This document shows, one piece after another, positions 1 through 10,566 of a stretch of DNA of 64,000 nucleotides. Location of the stretch: NCBI GenBank assembly GCA_043228905.1, contig JBHGNT010000016.1, forward strand, positions 4,650,001-4,714,000, read 5' to 3'. This stretch comes from Azolla caroliniana (lineage: Eukaryota > Polypodiophyta). The notes beneath the pieces were generated by a model. The model had not been told where the DNA came from. It saw nothing but the letters and a program-made list of their open reading frames with translations, and ran no database searches. The stretch's first letter is position 1. Each line of letters starts with the position of its first letter. Made by a program: the position numbers and the translations under genes.

Positions 1-733
1 CATGCTTGCCTCTACTCCCAATACCGTCCAGATGGATTTCATTTTTACTACCGGGGCAAAGATGTCATCGAAGTCCACGCCTTTCTTTTGTTGGAAGCCC
101 TTCACCATGATTCGGGCCTTATACATTGGTGGATTTCCGGCATCTCCCAGTTTCAGCTTGAAAACCCACTTGTTCCAGAGTGCTCTCTTCCCTTTCAGCA
201 ACTACGTTAGTTCATACGTGTGGTTCTCATGCAGGGAATCCATCTCATCCTGCATGGCATTCAACCACTTGCAACTGTGCGTGTCTCTCTTTGCTTCTTT
301 GAAGCTTTCTGACTCCCCCTCATTGGTTCGCAACACATGTTGTACATCCGGAAATCTTCGAGGGGCTCTTCTCTCTCAGAGAGGATATCTCTGTCCTTGG
401 TTTCTAACTACCAGTTCCTTCGTTTGTTCCTCATCCAAGTCCGATTCGGGATCTTGTCCGGTTCCTGTGTCTTCTTCTTCTTCTTCTTTGGTCGGTTTGT
501 TTTCTTGTCCGTATCCGGCCGGTTCGTCGAGTGTCATCCGGTTACCGGCTAACATCCGGTTTTCAATTGGGTAAGTCCTTGTGTCCTCAAGCTGGTTTTC
601 ACTCGATGACCCGGAGTTCATCACCTTCGTCTCCGACTCCCAATCGGCAATGGTCCTGTCTTCCATTAAGACTATGTCTCGACTCTAGAACACCTTCTTG
701 TCGACTAGATCCGACACCCGGTAACCGAACTCA
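1..733 (-). pseudogene. C1 integrase-RT linker and RT start, broken
   Basis: Read on the minus strand, 376-666 encodes the acidic IN-RT linker, beginning MEDRTIADWE and parallel to MEDKTLADWE of C6. Below it comes the start of RT, including the equivalents of FQQKKGVDF and the FAPVVKM region. Several stops lie between the pieces. In C6 the same region sits just after the integrase and before the YVDD core, which is outside this window. It cannot produce an enzyme. Confidence 0.8.
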
Positions 734-1738
734 TCATTGCCGTATCCAAGGAATATGCATGGCCTGGACTTCGGGATCCAGCTTTGCTCTTTTGTCCTTT
801 GCTACATGCACATATCTGAGACACCCGAACACCTTCAGATGCCGGTAACACACATCCTTTCCGGTCCATACTTTTTGCGGTGTGTCTCCGTCAAAGGGGA
901 CTGAGGGTGATATGTTTATCACATAGGTTGCCGTCGTCAACGCCTCAACCCAAAACTGCTTGGGTAATTTTGCATGTGCCAGCATGCTCCGAACACTCTC
1001 CATCACGGTCCGGTTCATCCGTTCGGCCAGCCCGTTCAATTCTGACGTCTTCGGCACGGTGAATTCAAGCCGAATTCCCTTCGACCGACAGTACACCTGG
1101 AGCTGCCCTCGGTATTCTCCTCCGTTGTCCGCTCGAACCACCTTCAGCTTCTAGCCGGTTTCTCTTTCCACTCTCGCATGGAGCTCCTTGAAGACGGATA
1201 GCACATGATCCTTCGTCTTCAACGGTGAGACCCAAAACTGCCGGTTGTAGTCATCTATGAACGTCACGAAGTACTGGGATGCGGCATGTGACTTCATGTC
1301 CACTTGACACACATCGGTATGCACCAACTCCAGTGGTGCATTCCGTCTCATCGGTGGTCTTGACCAGAAGGAGGTTCGGTTTTTCTTGCCGGCAAGACAA
1401 TCGGTGCACTTCTAAAGTTGCACGTCCTTCACCGGAATGTGATTGTCTTTGACAAGTCTCTTCAATCCCTTCTCACTCATGTGACACAGTCTTTTGTGCC
1501 ACAGCTCACCGGCAATGTCAGATGCGACGTTCACTTCTTCCCGGCATATCCGGGCATGCATCAGATACAACGTGTTGACCTTCTGGGCTTGAGCCACTAT
1601 TAGGCTCCCTTTGCTGATGGAACGATGGAACGATGCTCTGGAATCAACAACCCACGTTGTCTCGTCGCCGACAAGGTTTAACTCATTCTCCTCAATAATG
1701 AGCATCCGTTCCTCTTCACTTGTCGCGATCGCCGACAT
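734..1738 (-). pseudogene. C1 protease and integrase remnant
   Basis: Three minus-strand segments (1412-1738, 1151-1351, 734-1141) carry, in order, the protease (TWVVDSRASFH, where the usual Asp-Ser-Gly has become Asp-Ser-Arg), the integrase zinc-binding region (LWHKRLCHMSEKG), the first catalytic Asp (LVHTDVCQVD) and the second (VRADNGGEYRG), then LAERMNRT with the catalytic Glu. The segments are separated by stops and a shift. The order PR-IN before RT is diagnostic of Ty1/copia. The lost protease Gly and the stops make it a pseudogene. Confidence 0.85.
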
Positions 1739-2576
1739 TCCTTTCTGATCCGGGCCTCTCTGTCGAAACCATTTTGGTCCGAACTCTTCTTCAAATTAGT
1801 GGTGCCGGTTTCTTTCTCTTTTCGGAAATGCTGACAGTTCTTCTGGAAGTGCCCCGACTTCCCACAGTAGAAGCAAGTAGGCCTCCCCCTTGACTTCGAC
1901 CTCGTCCCCGAGTTGTCATGGTTTTGGGGACTCCGATACTAGCCTCTTCCCCGGTTGTGGTCATCTTCCGTGACCAAGGCCTTCAGATCGGTTCCGGACT
2001 CCCGGTCCTTCCGGCGAGCCTCTTCATCTTGCAAGCTTGATTTTACCCTTGCTAGGGACAACTACTTTCCTTCCGGCCCAGCGTTGCCCAACGTGACAAC
2101 TAGCATCCCCCAACTATCCGGGAGGGAACCGAGCAAGAATAATGCGAGTACCTCATCGGCAAGAGGTACTTCCAACAAGGTTGCCTGGTGAATCAGTCCC
2201 TAGAAGGCATTCATGTGCTCCGCCATACGGGAGCCGTCCTGACCTACTGGAGCCTCACTAGCTTCCGGAACACCGAAACCCGATTAACAACATTCTTGTT
2301 TTGGAACATAATGTCGATCTTCTCCCAGAGTTCATGAGCCTTACTTTCTTCATTGAAGTTGTTGTATAGGCTCATGTCGATGAAGCACCGGATGTATGCC
2401 ATCGTCTTCATGTGCATCACCTCCCACACTGTGGCGTCATTCTTATCCGGTCTCTTGTCCCCGAACTGAACTGGCAACCAAAGATCTTTAACAACCAGCA
2501 TATCTTTCATCTTCGACTTCCACACTCAGTAGTTGGAGTCGGTGAGCTTGAACATGCCGCCGAATGATTCTTCCAT
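1739..2576 (-). pseudogene. C1 gag remnant
   Basis: The minus-strand start codon is at 2574-2576, reading MEESFGGMFKL, as in C4 (MEDLLGGMFKL at 31868). A TGA interrupts just before VWKSKMKDM. The UBN2-type gag core runs over 2244-2525, and near 1830-1890 lies a zinc-knuckle region with further stops. The start was chosen because it lies just inside the primer-binding site and matches C4. Gag would form the particle coat and bind element RNA, but this copy is broken. Confidence 0.78.
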
Positions 2577-2590
2577 TTCCTGTGTTGTTG

Positions 2591-2602
2591 GTTCTGATAC
2601 CA
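2591..2602 (-). promoter_or_regulatory. C1 primer-binding site
   Basis: On the minus strand this reads TGGTATCAGAAC, close to the complement of the plant initiator-Met tRNA 3' end (TGGTATCAGAGC). It lies three bases inside the LTR, as in C6. Confidence 0.75.
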
Positions 2603-2605
2603 GTT

Positions 2606-3182
2606 TGTAGAGAATAGCATGGAATATAGCTCGGTCACAACCGAGTCTTGAACACTTCAATGAGAATCAAACACAGAAATGGGAAGTAGGGAGTGAACGC
2701 ACATACACACATGAGTCGCTAGAGGGGACATAGGATGTTTACATGGAAAACCCTAATAGGGAAAAACCACGAGAGCCCACAGGCTCCAAACTATCACTAT
2801 ATGAGAAAGGTTCAATCAGAGACTCGGATGCAACCAGCTCGAGCTCTGTTTCTTCGCCAAGCGGCGGTTACAACAGAAACTATTATGTATCTCGCTCTCT
2901 CACTCTCTTCCTCTCTCTCTATATCACTGTTATACACATACTACAATATGACTACAACACCTTACATAAAGTGATTGCCCTAACTCATATTTATACTTAT
3001 ATGAACTTAGGGCTATTTACAAATATAGCCTCAATAGGCTTATTCAAAACATATTTACAAATATGTCTTCTCTTCCGGTTCTCACCGGGTCCATCCGATC
3101 TGGTTTCCGGATCTCTTAAGGTTCTCATCGGGTCCTCTTCATCCATAACCGGATCCCATCTGGAGGGACCGATTTCCCAACA
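2606..3182 (-). repeat. 5' LTR of C1
   Basis: A 577-bp LTR. On the plus strand it begins TGTAGAG and ends CCCAACA; on the minus strand it starts TGTTGGGAAATCGGTCCC like the C6 LTR (TGTTGGGATATCGGTCCC). It shares the LTR stretch with AAATATAGCC and the CCGGAT-rich U3 of C4 and C6. The partner LTR is outside the window, so no target duplication can be tested. Confidence 0.8.
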
Positions 3183-3348
3183 CATATCGGTTTCGAATAG
3201 TCACTTTATTCAAGCCCCGATAATCCATGACCATATGAAACGAACCATCTTTCTTCTTAACGAAAAAGATGGGTGCACCAGCAAGAGATCTTAAATGTTG
3301 GATAAAACCATTTGCTAGGTTCTTATCAATATATTCTCAAAGAACCTT
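3183..3348 (-). pseudogene. Ty3/gypsy reverse transcriptase fragment
   Basis: The minus strand encodes [12 protein letters not shown], then [15 protein letters not shown] and [15 protein letters not shown], the classic fingers motif of gypsy RT (chromovirus-like). One in-frame stop precedes EYID. The fragment is cut at 3182/3183 by the C1 LTR and at 3348/3349 by another LTR, so it is a small leftover of an older element that received at least two insertions. Confidence 0.8.
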
Positions 3349-3646
3349 TGTTGAGCGAGGAAGCTCAACCTGATCTAGATTGGTTGAGTAAACCAAAGCC
3401 GGATTGATATTCGAAAAGGAGAGCCGAAGCAGGATCGGTGTCCAGATCTGAGTGTAACCGTAGGCCGTTAGAGGCCTATGATCCTAGCCTAGTATGTAGG
3501 CATATTTTTAGGAGTTAGTGTTATTTTCTTGGTATGACCATTGAAGTACATGTCAGTATTTCTGTCAGTCCTTTTAAGGACTTGTATGAAAGTGCTCACT
3601 TAACAAATTGTATGTATAGAATAGAGTATTCAGTTTATTTTGAAAT
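3349..3646 (+). repeat. Truncated copia LTR, C3/C5 type
   Basis: It begins TGTTGAGCGAGGAAGCTC, matching the sense-strand start of the C5 LTR (TGTTGAGCGGCAAGCTC). It keeps the later block with TTGAAGTACATG, TTCTGTCAGTCC and AGGACTTGTAT found in the C3 and C5 LTRs. The 3' part is missing because another LTR begins at 3647. Boundaries were set by the TG start and by where the next LTR begins. Confidence 0.6.
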
Positions 3647-3975
3647 ATGTAGGGAAGTTAGAACATAATGGAATGGATTGACAACAGAGAAAGAGAGAGA
3701 TATTTTGGGTAAATGTAGACCAAGGTAGATATTATATGAAGACTGGTGTATTACAAGGTAAGAACCTACAGTAACAACTCCAAATGTAGTATCGCACACA
3801 CTAAACTAAACAATACTTCATACATATACATATATATACATAGAAGTAACGACTAGCCGTTACTTTTTTGTAACTGTTGTTTTGTCTTTTTCTTATTGTT
3901 CTTGTAACTGATATTTTGTCTTTATCCTCATAACTAATGTTTTATCATTTGTGGTGTAAGCAGGTAATCTTAACA
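3647..3975 (-). repeat. Copia 3' LTR next to an RNase H tail
   Basis: It runs from TGTAGGGAAG to CTTAACA on the plus strand. A polypurine tract (read on minus as a run of eight G) lies directly beside it at 3976-3983, followed by a copia RH remnant. That geometry is a 3' LTR of a minus-strand copia. The left boundary is inferred and could shift. Confidence 0.55.
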
Positions 3976-4355
3976 CCCCCCCCTTAGTTGTGACACCACC
4001 AACTCATCTATTTGGATGAATACTTAATCCAATATGGTGGTAGCAACTCCAATGTTTTGCATTGGGTACTGGTTTGGTAAGAAAATGAGCCCACATAGCT
4101 TGTGTTGAAGTATGTCCAATGATTCTTCAATTATTGGTTGTCACACCATAACTCGAATTCAGACATTTTGAGGATGGCTAGTTCATCAATGATGGACTTC
4201 AACCATAATCCCTCCTTGGTAGTGAGAGTAGCTGCTATGTATTCTGATTCAGTGGAAGAGAGGGTGATGATAGCTTGTTTCTTTGTTCGCCATGAAATGG
4301 CACCACCTGCAAATAGGAATACATAGCCAGAGGTGGATCGAGAGGTACGACGCAT
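3976..4355 (-). pseudogene. Copia RNase H C-terminal remnant
   Basis: On the minus strand, 4131-4355 reads RSTSGYVFLFAGGAISWRTK, then TLSSTESEYIAA and ELWCDNQ, the hallmark copia RH motifs. A shifted continuation includes AHFLTKPVPNAKHW, matching the usual DIFTKPL C-terminus. It ends at the polypurine tract. The 5' side is truncated near 4356, so only the tail of one element remains. It is unlike C1, C2 and C6 in sequence and is a separate family. Confidence 0.85.
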
Positions 4356-5380
4356 GCGTATGTGGATTATGAAAACATAGCGAAAAATAGAACTAACTAA
4401 TATGACGTCAACAAAATCATCCGACGTATATTCTATCTACCATGTTTTTGTCCAAATCTTAGATAGGGGTATGTTCGTCAACGCAAGTATAATAGTAACA
4501 CGAGTCCTTGTGCATATTCTAAAACGCATACCCCACTGAATAAGTGACTTCTTCTAATTATGTGTGTATATTTATATATAATATATCTTAAAGCAAATTG
4601 TGAACCTTGCAATTAAGAGATACTACTATGTCAAGAGAAATTTTCCATTGACACGTGATACATGACATCGTCAATGTATAAATAAACTAGTCTACAATAA
4701 CATTCCAATCATACGAGTAAATGATAGACTATAATTTTATCTCCCATATACCCCAAACGATAAAGGAGACTGTAGACAACATGTACACATACAAATTATA
4801 CTTAATCTCTAAGTTCAATGAGTGTTACACGAAAATTATAAATAAGCTCAACTTATATATTACGTCAAAATTTAACAATTCATATTGTTCAAATTTTACA
4901 ATAAGCCATATCCATTCAATCGAATAATAAGTCTGGTAAAACCTTCTCTTCAAGTTCAGCTCTTTCATTAGGATTGACCTCATTGGCTTCATCGGTACGC
5001 TAAGTTGAATCGTTAGTATGTTCGAACTCTGACACATCTTCTAATTCAACAACGTCCCCTGCTTCTTCATGTATAGGTTTCGTAGGTTCTCTAGAAGTCA
5101 TCTAGAACATCTAAGTTTCATTGATATGCTTTGCCCCAACTTCTTGGTCTTGATCAGGACAGTCCCAGATACCTTGGATCCTCATTTTGATGAAACTAAC
5201 CTGCTCAGGGTCCTTCTCTAATGCAACAGAGTTCCTGAACATTTTTAAGGCGCATGTTGTAGTAGTACATGACAGTAGAATGAAATTGCACATGTAACAT
5301 CAAACTGAAGAATAGACTATAACGTTACACTAAATTGATGTGACAAGTTTTATATACTTGTGTCGGAAAACAAATCTAAA
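4356..5380. other. AT-rich non-coding stretch
   Basis: I see no recognisable gene. On the minus strand, 4925-5105 keeps a mostly open acidic reading (for example EEAGDVVELEDVSEFEH) broken by a stop, with another short piece at 5111-5293. This could be a remnant of a coding sequence, but it has no motif I can name. Base composition is strongly AT-rich. Confidence 0.4.
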
Positions 5381-6970
5381 ACCCATTGAAAATTGGAAAA
5401 AATAAAAAATCTTGGATTTTCAACTGGAATCCAATGCAATGCACTGGTGGATTCCAGTTGAAAATCCAAGTTTTTTTAAAATTTTGTAACTTTTTAAATT
5501 TTTTCCATAAAAAAATAAAAAATGGATTTTCAGCTAAACTACGATGCACTACATTGTATTTTAGTCTATACACCTAGAATCCAATGCAATGCATTGGATT
5601 AAAGTAAAAAATCCATTTTTCTTTTTTCTTTGTTCAATGTATTTTTATTTATTTATTTATATATTTTTTCCATATATTTCAACTAAAATCCTATGCACTA
5701 CATTAGATTGTAGTCTATATAGCTAGACATCAATGTAGTGCATTAGATTTTAGCTGACAATCCTTTTTCTTTTCAATTGTTTCTCATTTTTTGGACAAAT
5801 AAATAAAAATATTTAAAAAATGGATTTCCAACTGAAATCTAATACACTGCATCGGATTGCAATTGAAAAAAATAAAAGAAAAAATATTGGACTTTTAACG
5901 AAAATCTGATGTAGTACATCAGATTTTCGTTGAAAAGCCCATATCAAATGCACCAAATCGGATTTCTGTTGAAAATACATCATTTTAAATGACCAAAATC
6001 CATAATTTTTTTATTTTAAACATTTTTTATGGAAAAAATAAAACAAAATTAGAAAATTTCAAAACAAATAACACAACATGGATTTTCAACTGAAATCCAA
6101 TGCACTGCATTGGATTTCCATTGAAAATCCATTTTTTCAATGTTTATTTATTTATTTATGGGAAAAATAAAACAATTCAAACAAAATTCAAAAAATAAGA
6201 AATAAGAGAAAGTGTCCTTTCTACTGAAATCTGATGCAGTGCATTGGTTTCCCATTAAAAGTCCATGTTTTCAATTTTTATATTTTTATTTATGGGAAAA
6301 ATCAAACAATTCAAAATAATTACAACAAAATTAGAAAATTCGGAAAAAAATAAGAAAAAGTGAACTTTCAACCGAAATTGGATGCAATGCATTGGATTTC
6401 CATTGAAAATACATTTTTTAAATTTTTATTTATTTATTTATGGGAAAAATAAAAATATTAAAAAAAATTACAATAAAATTCAAAACAAATTTAAGAAATA
6501 AAAAATTTTGGAAAAAAATAAGAAAACGTTGATTTTCAACTGAAAACTGATGCACTACATCGGATTTCCATTGAAAATACAGTTTTTCATTATTTATTTA
6601 TTTATGGAAAAAACAAAAAACATTTAAAAAAATTGCAAAAAATAAGAAAATTCGGAAACAAATAAGAAAAAGTGAACTTTCAACTAAAATCCAATGCAAT
6701 GTATCAGATTTCTATTGAAAATCCATTTTAAGTTTTTTTAAATTTTTTTATAGATATTTTGAAAGTGGATTTTCAACTGAAATCCATTGTAGTGTATCAT
6801 ATTTTAGTCTATATAGCTAGATGTCGATGCAATGCATTATGTCTCACTTGCAAATGGATTTAAAATAAATAAATTCTAAGACTTACAACAGGAATCTGAT
6901 GCACTACATCCAATTCTAGATGTACAGAGTAAAATTCGACATCGTGCATCAGATCTAGATGGAATGGATC
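5381..6970. repeat. Array of degenerate hairpin repeats
   Basis: About a dozen imperfect inverted repeats of roughly 45-55 bp recur here, typically 100-170 bp apart. The best copy, about 6079-6133, has the arms GGATTTTCAACTGAAATCC and GGATTTCCATTGAAAATCC around a short ATGCACTGCAT centre. Related cores start near 5415, 5525, 5685, 5822, 5890, 6215, 6363, 6532, 6675, 6770 and 6885. Spacers are AT-rich and share blocks such as TTTATTTATTTATGGGAAAAA. No coding potential was seen. It resembles an old tandem array with palindromic units. Confidence 0.7.
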
Positions 6971-7374
6971 TGATTTTTGTTTGACATCAAAGGCTTACTA
7001 TGACAATCTACGAAAAGCGAAAAAACATCTTTACGACATATTTTAATGATTTTGGTAGAAGGTTTCTCTCACATAATCAAATATCGTAAATAGAAAGTAC
7101 ATAATTAAATATCATAACCAAAAAATGAAGAAGAAAGAATGCATTTAGCACATCTACTCTTACATTGGATAATGTTTATATACTAGTGTATGACTTATCT
7201 TTGACCAAAAAAAGTTATTTGCGACAGACCACAATGAAGATACTAAATGAGGATCTCGAATGTGGCTTCAGACACAACACAAAGACAATGTTAGGATCAG
7301 TACTAAGACAGAGAAGGAATTAGTACTAAAAGATGAGGATTAGTACTAAGAGAGGTGTAGAACTCTCGAGAGAA

Positions 7375-7378
<4 letters not shown>

Positions 7379-7430
<52 letters not shown>
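7379..7430. repeat. GA dinucleotide microsatellite
   Basis: An almost perfect run of about 25 AG units. Confidence 0.95.
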
Positions 7431-7433
<3 letters not shown>

Positions 7434-7611
7434 GTGAGAGAATGATGATAAAAGATATATATTATGTGAAGAGAGTATACAAGCTTCCTTTTATAGTGTT
7501 CTCAGTAATACTCCTGAAGTTTCTAGAATGTTCTAGAGAAATTTGGAATATACATCAATTTTCTATAATAAAACTAAATGAAAATAATATTCTACATATT
7601 ACAATGTGTGG

Positions 7612-7672
7612 TCTAATCGTCAAGAGCTCGACCCATGTAGCATAAGGTCATCGGTTCGAGTCTTGCCATATC
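7612..7672 (+). other. tRNA-like sequence with pol III-type boxes
   Basis: TGGTCTAATCGTCAAGAG resembles an A box, and GGTTCGAGTCT downstream is a good B box. Acceptor-stem pairing is poor, so this is not a functional tRNA gene. Beyond it lies TGACACTATTCCCCCTTT, which read on the minus strand looks like a polypurine tract followed by an LTR start (TGTCATGATATGG). The tRNA-like piece may therefore lie antisense inside an unresolved LTR, or be a SINE head. Confidence 0.5.
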
Positions 7673-7718
7673 ATGACACTATTCCCCCTTTAAAACGACG
7701 AGTGCTACGAGTCGTTTT

Positions 7719-8235
7719 GTATGGACACATGCATGTGTACAAGAATGCATAACAATCTTATTTATAACGGTCATGTAACCGTTACATTGGATGTATTACA
7801 TAAACCCCCTATGGGGTATGTAATGAATAACTTTTTCCCTCTCATTTTGGTGTCATTCTTATTTTCACTATCCCCTTCTCTCTCTCTATCGTAACCCCCT
7901 TAGGAGGGGGGTGAAGCGATATTCTTATTTTCACTCTCCCCTTCTCTCTCTCTATCATAACCCCCTTAGGAGAGGGGTATCTATGGCTTCACCCCCCTCC
8001 TAAGCGGGTTACGATAGAGAGAGATACCCTCCTCCTAAGGGGGTTACGATACAGAGAGAGAAGGGGAGAGTGAAAATAAGAATGACACCAAAATGAGACG
8101 GAAACAGTTATTCATTACATACCCCATAGGGGGTTTGTATAATTAATACATCCAATGTAACGGTTACATGATCGTTATAAATAAGACCATTATGCATTCT
8201 TGTACACATGCACATAGTTGTGCATGTGTCCATAC
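7719..8235. repeat. Large inverted repeat (foldback structure)
   Basis: The left arm starts GTATGGACACATGCATGTGT and the right arm ends with the complementary GCATGTGTCCATAC. The arms are roughly 250 bp with small indels and meet near 7981. Matching blocks include TTATTTATAACG, ACCGTTACATTGGATGTATT, CCCCCTATGGGGTATGTAATGAATAA and CTCATTTTGGTGTCATTCTTATTTTCACT. Inside each arm is a second, shorter duplication around CTCTATCGTAACCCCCTTAGGAGG. No transposase is encoded. It could be a foldback or MITE-like element, or a rearranged LTR pair. Confidence 0.85.
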
Positions 8236-8364
8236 ACATACTTAATTTTACCTGCCACCAAAGCTTCAACTCTTTCTCGTGCAATTCGTCTTGCCGGCCC
8301 ATGTCCTTATTCAATCATTGTTCGACTTCTCTCATCATCTGGCACTCGTTCTCGATGTGCTCAT
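8236..8364 (-). pseudogene. G0 coding fragment 3, gag-like
   Basis: The minus strand reads HIENECQMMREVEQ, a stop, then LNKDMGRQDELHEKELKLWW. It continues directly, in frame, from the piece at 30199-30297 once element C2 and one copy of its CTCAT duplication are removed. The charged helical sequence has no motif I can name. Because it belongs with the piece next to an LTR at 59708-60164, it is read as the gag region of G0. Confidence 0.6.
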
Positions 8365-9003
8365 TGTTAGAAATATTGAGAATCGATTAGATAGGTATAT
8401 AGAGTTACAACTACAGAGATGGGATATATGAAAACAAAACTTCGATTACATATGAGAGTAGCTCACAATGGTAGTTTTCCCATGCACTCACACCTTAGAG
8501 CTTAGATAGGATATGGACCAGCTCACTACAAAATTAGTGGGGACTGATAATCAAGCCAACCATTGTGAAACGAAAGTGGATTGCTTTCTATGTTTGGTCT
8601 AAGTATAACATTAAATGTGCAAGTCAGTTAATAGTAGTGGAGATATTCCTTTTCTATCAACTGACTTGTCATTTAATATGACCAACTCCCTAGGTACAGG
8701 CTAGTGCTAGATAGTACTTATCTTGAAGTCAATGACGCACACTTCAAGACTAAGTACATCGTAACTTGCCCACAAAATATTCTAGTTGACTTGATTAGCC
8801 AATCCTATTACCTATTTCTCTCTTTCCTAAATACATTGTGTCCTATGCATCTACGGTTTCCTAGATTAACACCTTATCGACCCATATGGTCGAGTTGCAC
8901 ACTAGCCGCTCCTCATTTGGGGCGCTATCACAAAATGTGCACTCCAAGAGCACATATGGGGATAGATTTACAACTTGGGGCTGATCATTGATTATATCTA
9001 ACA
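8365..9003 (-). repeat. 3' LTR of C2
   Basis: It begins TGTTAGAAATATTGAG and ends ATATCTAACA. The polypurine tract beside it (9004-9014, minus TTGAGGGGGCG) marks it as the 3' LTR for the minus-strand element. Confidence 0.95.
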
Positions 9004-10566
9004 CGCCCCCTCAATGATCAACCTATTGAGTTCACTTGGAATTGGGCCAACTCCTAGTCGTCGAAGGTGTTGTTGTAACTGTTCTGCTCCAAGCACCTTT
9101 GTGAAGATATACACAGCATTTTCTGATGTCGGACAATACTCAAGCTCCACAGTCTTATCATTTATTAGCTCCCACACATAGTGATATTGAATCTTTATGT
9201 GTTTAGTACGTGCATGAAATACGGGGTTCTTGGTAATGGCCATGCAACTCTGATTGTCACATCTCAATACTGTTGCGGTCCTTATTGGAAATGCCACATC
9301 CGTAAGGATTCTTCTTAGCCAAACTACCTCGCATGCCGCTATGCATGCTGCTTTGTATTCTGCCTCCGTTGAAGATAGTGCCACTCTTGGTTGTTTTTTA
9401 CTACTCCATGAAACAACTCCAGAACCTATTGAAAAACAATATCCAAAAACTGATTTTCTGGAATCACTATCTCCAGCCCAGTCGGAGTCGCAATACCCAC
9501 TAAGTTCGTCAATTGTTGGGTTGTAGAAGATTCCGTAATTTAAAGTACCCACAATGTACTTTAATACACGAAGAGTAGCTTTCCAATGAGTCTCCTTCGG
9601 CTTGTTGCTGAATCGACTCACCACACTGACTGCAAAACCAATATCCGGCCTAGTGTTGCATAGGAAAATTATGTCAACCATTGGTGATGGGTCTTCTTGG
9701 GATAGTTTGTAGTTTGACTCTATTGGAGTTGACTTCGACTTGTTGTCCATCATCCCAAAGGTCTTCAAGATCTTTGTTGCATACTTTCTTTGTGATATGA
9801 AGATGCCAACTAAAGTTTGCCAAACCTCAATTCCAAGGAAGTAGTGTAGAATCCCCAAGTTTGTCATTTCAAACACAGTTTTCAAACACTCTTGTGTTTG
9901 GCCAATGCACTCTTCATGGTCACCAGTAAGAACTAGGTCATCCACGTAAATGATGATGATGACTTGTTTCCCGTCCTTCATTTTGACATACATACTTGCA
10001 TCCGAAGCACATTGCTTAAAGTCGATTGATTGTAAGAAGTTTTCTATCCTCTTGTTCCAAGCTCTTGGTGCTTGCTTTAGACCATACAACGCCTTCTTCA
10101 GCTTGCATACTTTGTTTTCTGAATTCGGCATCTCAAACCCCGGTGGTTGTATCACGTATACCTCCTCCTTGAGATGCCCATTCAGAAATGCTGATTTGAC
10201 ATCCATTTGGTAAATCGGCCATCCTCTTGAAGCGGCCAACGCTATAACCATTCGAATTGTTGTCATGCGAGCTGTCGGGGCAAATGTTTCTTGTACATCG
10301 AACCCTTCAATTTGGGAGTATCCTTGGGCTACTAGCCTGGCCTTGAATTTCTCCAAAGAACCATCAACTTTATACTTTACTTTCCACACCCACTTCGTGC
10401 CTATCACCTTCTTCTTTGTTGGCCTCTCTACCAACTCCCATGTGTCATTTTCTATGATGTTATCGTATTCTGATATCATCGCCTCTTTCCACTTCGGGTT
10501 GACCATGGCTTCCTCCACCAAGGTCGGCTCACTCACTAAGCCGATGATGTCCACCATCAGAGCCAT
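8998..10566 (-). pseudogene. pol: C2 reverse transcriptase-RNase H, frame still open
   Basis: This is a 522-residue open stretch of the C2 polyprotein. RT starts with NPKWKEAM and WELVERP, continues through [19 protein letters not shown] and [10 protein letters not shown], and reaches the catalytic YVDDLVLTG. RNase H follows with [14 protein letters not shown] and [13 protein letters not shown], then [10 protein letters not shown]. The frame runs over the polypurine tract, and its stop codon lies in the first bases of the LTR (EGAC-stop). The first Met is not a real start, since this is the 3' end of a larger Gag-Pol. The reading frame is undamaged here, but the element is split by G1 and has stops upstream, so it is listed as a pseudogene. 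Confidence 0.9.

Larger units (their letters stand above)
1..3182 (-). mobile_element. Ty1/copia element C1, 5' part, decayed
   Basis: This is the 5' LTR (2606-3182), primer site and most of a copia gag-pol on the minus strand; the 3' end lies beyond the left edge. The protein pieces match the intact element C6 (51047-56543) motif by motif, including the zinc-knuckle region, integrase and the start of RT, so C1 belongs to the same or a sister family. Many stops and frameshifts show it is dead. It lies in a gypsy RT fragment that continues at 3183. Confidence 0.9.

Noticed and set aside
2-574. Plus-strand open frame at the left edge
   Set aside because: It is antisense to the C1 pol remnant and has no motif; it is a shadow.
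3492-3646. Independent solo LTR starting at TGTTATTTTC
   Set aside because: The stretch aligns with the middle of the C3/C5-type LTR that begins at 3349.
4721-5293. Small frames in AT-rich DNA
   Set aside because: No domain or conservation evidence; kept only as a possible coding relic in the region note.
5381-6970. CRISPR-like array
   Set aside because: The units are degenerate palindromes with similar AT-rich spacers in eukaryotic DNA; no cas genes.
7612-7672. Functional tRNA gene
   Set aside because: The acceptor stem does not pair and the arms are degraded.
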